64,000 nucleotides of DNA, from contig NZ_JAFVME010000001.1 in the NCBI RefSeq assembly GCF_018492665.1, positions 558,001 to 622,000 on the forward strand. The letters are read 5' to 3'. Below the pieces are notes generated by a model. That model was given only the letters and a program-made list of their open reading frames with translations. It made no database searches and was not told the origin of the DNA. Positions 62,526 to 64,000 of the stretch are shown one piece after another. A program made the position numbers and the translations under genes. This DNA is from Pedobacter sp. B4-66 (GTDB lineage: Bacteria > Bacteroidota > Bacteroidia > Sphingobacteriales > Sphingobacteriaceae). The first letter of the stretch is position 1, and every line of letters starts with the position of its first letter.

Positions 62526-63947
62526 CTATGGCCAAATACCAAGGTTCATATAAGAAACCGCGATTTTATCTATTGAACCAACAAAAGCAGCTGTTCTCAA
62601 TGTTTGAATACCAGGCTTAGTGGCTAAACTCTCTCTGATTTCATGGTATGAATGAATCATTGTGTCTTCCAGTCCTGAATTTACAAGATCAAGTTCTGAT
62701 GCTCCTTTAACAATCATCAAACGATTCTCAGCAGGAATTTTCTTACCTGTAAGATTCTCTAATGTATTGATCAGGTTTGCATTGGAATTTTCAGCATAAC
62801 GGTTTTCCATACGACCAAACGCTACGTGAGAAAGGTTTTTCAACCATTCGAAATAAGAAACGGTTACACCACCAGCATTGCAATACATATCAGGGATAAT
62901 GATACCACCCATTTCAGTAAATATCTCTTCGGCTTCTGGAGTAGTTGGTCCGTTTGCACCTTCAGCAATAATTCTTGCTTTAATATTACGGATGTTATTT
63001 ACTGTGAGCTGGTTCTCTAAAGCTGCCGGAACAAGAATATCACATGGTTGCTCTAATCCTTCCATTGAATTTTTGAAGTCCGTAGCTCCCGGGAATCCTA
63101 AAATAGACCCTGTATTTTTGCGATGAGCAAAAACCTCATCAATATTTAAACCATTTGCATTGTAAATAGCCCCTTCAAACTCGCAAAGACCAACAATTGT
63201 TGCTCCAAACTCTGAAAGAAATTTAGCCGAGTGGTAACCCACGTTTCCTAAACCTTGTACAATAACACGTTTATCACCTAAACCAGCTTTAAAGCCAATC
63301 TTTTGCATATCCTCGGCAACATTAACACACTCCTTAACTGCATATGCAACACCACGACCAGTAGCTTCTTTACGTCCACGGATACCATGCAAAGCGATTG
63401 GTTTTCCGGTTACACAACCTAAAGCATCCAACTGTCCCGGATTCATAGTCATATAAGTATCTGCAATCCAACTCATTTCACGCTCGCCAGATCCATAATC
63501 AGGAGCAGGAACATCAATACCGGGACCAATAAAATTCTTCTTTATCAACTCTGTGGTGTAGCGACGAGTTATAGTTTCCAACTCGGCTACAGAGTAGTTT
63601 TTAGGATTGATGCAAATACCACCTTTTGCCCCACCAAAAGGAACATTTACAATTGCACATTTATAAGTCATCAGGGCAGCTAAAGCCATCACCTCATCTT
63701 CATTTACCATTTCACTGTAACGGATACCACCCTTGGTTGGGCTCATGTGATGAGAGTGTTCTACACGCCATGCATCAATAACTTCAAATCCATTTCCTCT
63801 TCTAATTGGGAACTGGAAACGATACACACTGTTACAGGCTTTAATCTGATTTAATAGTCCCTCGGGATGGGAAGTGAACTTCGCTGCACTGTCAAAATTT
63901 TTGCACACGTCGGCAAAAAAATTTGTCTCATTTGCTGAATTAGCCAT
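62526..63947 (-). CDS. gdhA: Glu/Leu/Phe/Val dehydrogenase (glutamate dehydrogenase)
   Basis: A 473-residue NAD(P)-dependent amino-acid dehydrogenase. Motifs: [44 protein letters not shown], with the catalytic Lys in [29 protein letters not shown], and the dinucleotide site [17 protein letters not shown]. It deaminates glutamate to 2-oxoglutarate or the reverse. Length and the [11 protein letters not shown]-terminus fit the Bacteroidetes type. It is first of the minus-strand genes here, with its promoter region at the window edge. Confidence 0.93.
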   Translation of the reverse strand: MANSANETNFFADVCKNFDSAAKFTSHPEGLLNQIKACNSVYRFQFPIRRGNGFEVIDAWRVEHSHHMSPTKGGIRYSEMVNEDEVMALAALMTYKCAIVNVPFGGAKGGICINPKNYSVAELETITRRYTTELIKKNFIGPGIDVPAPDYGSGEREMSWIADTYMTMNPGQLDALGCVTGKPIALHGIRGRKEATGRGVAYAVKECVNVAEDMQKIGFKAGLGDKRVIVQGLGNVGYHSAKFLSEFGATIVGLCEFEGAIYNANGLNIDEVFAHRKNTGSILGFPGATDFKNSMEGLEQPCDILVPAALENQLTVNNIRNIKARIIAEGANGPTTPEAEEIFTEMGGIIIPDMYCNAGGVTVSYFEWLKNLSHVAFGRMENRYAENSNANLINTLENLTGKKIPAENRLMIVKGASELDLVNSGLEDTMIHSYHEIRESLATKPGIQTLRTAAFVGSIDKIAVSYMNLGIWP

Positions 63948-64000
63948 TATTTGTTTTTTATGAATTTTGAATAAGTTCTCAGTTATGAGTACAAAATTGC

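Noticed and set aside
1..64000. Mobile elements, prophage, CRISPR array, rRNA
   Set aside because: No transposase, integrase, phage structural gene, spaced direct repeat array or rRNA sequence was seen.

Overview
The window reads as a chromosomal segment of a Bacteroidetes bacterium, most likely Sphingobacteriaceae (Pedobacter-like). The support is low GC, SusC/SusD and other TonB-linked outer-membrane barrels, a FecR plus sigma factor pair, many SpII lipoproteins, a TTTG-N19-TATATTTG promoter of the Bacteroidetes primary-sigma type, and several TTG starts. No insertion sequence, integrase, phage module or CRISPR array was seen. Most of the window is core housekeeping in compact operons, with a few accessory nutrient-uptake modules.

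Layout. 1-1.4 kb: 5'-truncated tandem universal stress protein, tRNA-Leu(CAA), DUF3817 membrane protein. 1.5-8.8 kb (minus): a tight operon of two GT2 glycosyltransferases, a membrane protein, a GH3-family adenylating enzyme, dxr, rseP and hscB. 9-13.5 kb: a secreted sugar-oxidation group (DUF1080 protein, PQQ-type dehydrogenase fused to cytochrome c, Tat-exported Gfo/Idh/MocA oxidoreductase). 13.8-20 kb (minus): BatA/VWA protein, a dihydroorotase homologue that has lost its catalytic residues, an acidic unknown protein, DUF4199 protein, and an L,D-transpeptidase. 20-26.3 kb (minus): an outer-membrane barrel, then an ECF sigma, FecR and STN/carboxypeptidase-like protein unit with no barrel of its own.

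26.6-35.5 kb (plus): the complete histidine operon hisGDCBHAF-GNAT-hisIE-WD40. It is preceded by a consensus promoter and an unannotated 20-residue leader peptide carrying five His residues, a likely attenuation device. 35.5-40.9 kb (minus): two paralogous 6-bladed beta-propeller proteins, one broken by a single-base frameshift, feeding into a TonB-type barrel. 41-44.3 kb: OsmC, NlpC/P60 peptidase, UspA, dicluster ferredoxin and LuxC-like acyl-CoA reductase.

44.4-50.8 kb (minus): a SusC/SusD pair with a fasciclin lipoprotein and a second lipoprotein. Upstream lies a 0.9-kb non-coding region with two near-identical LacI-type operator palindromes. 51.7-55.6 kb (plus): small protein, FtsE-like ATPase, grpE, dnaJ, ppx. 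55.6-63.9 kb (minus): maf, Spy-like periplasmic protein, kdsC, iscX, ferredoxin, DUF2520 protein, CcmF/CcsA, CcmE (with a CxxxY haem motif instead of HxxxY), msrA, gdh.

The most noteworthy items are the histidine leader peptide, the catalytically dead dihydroorotase inside a conserved-looking operon, the CxxxY CcmE, the paired operators upstream of susC, and the frameshifted beta-propeller paralogue.
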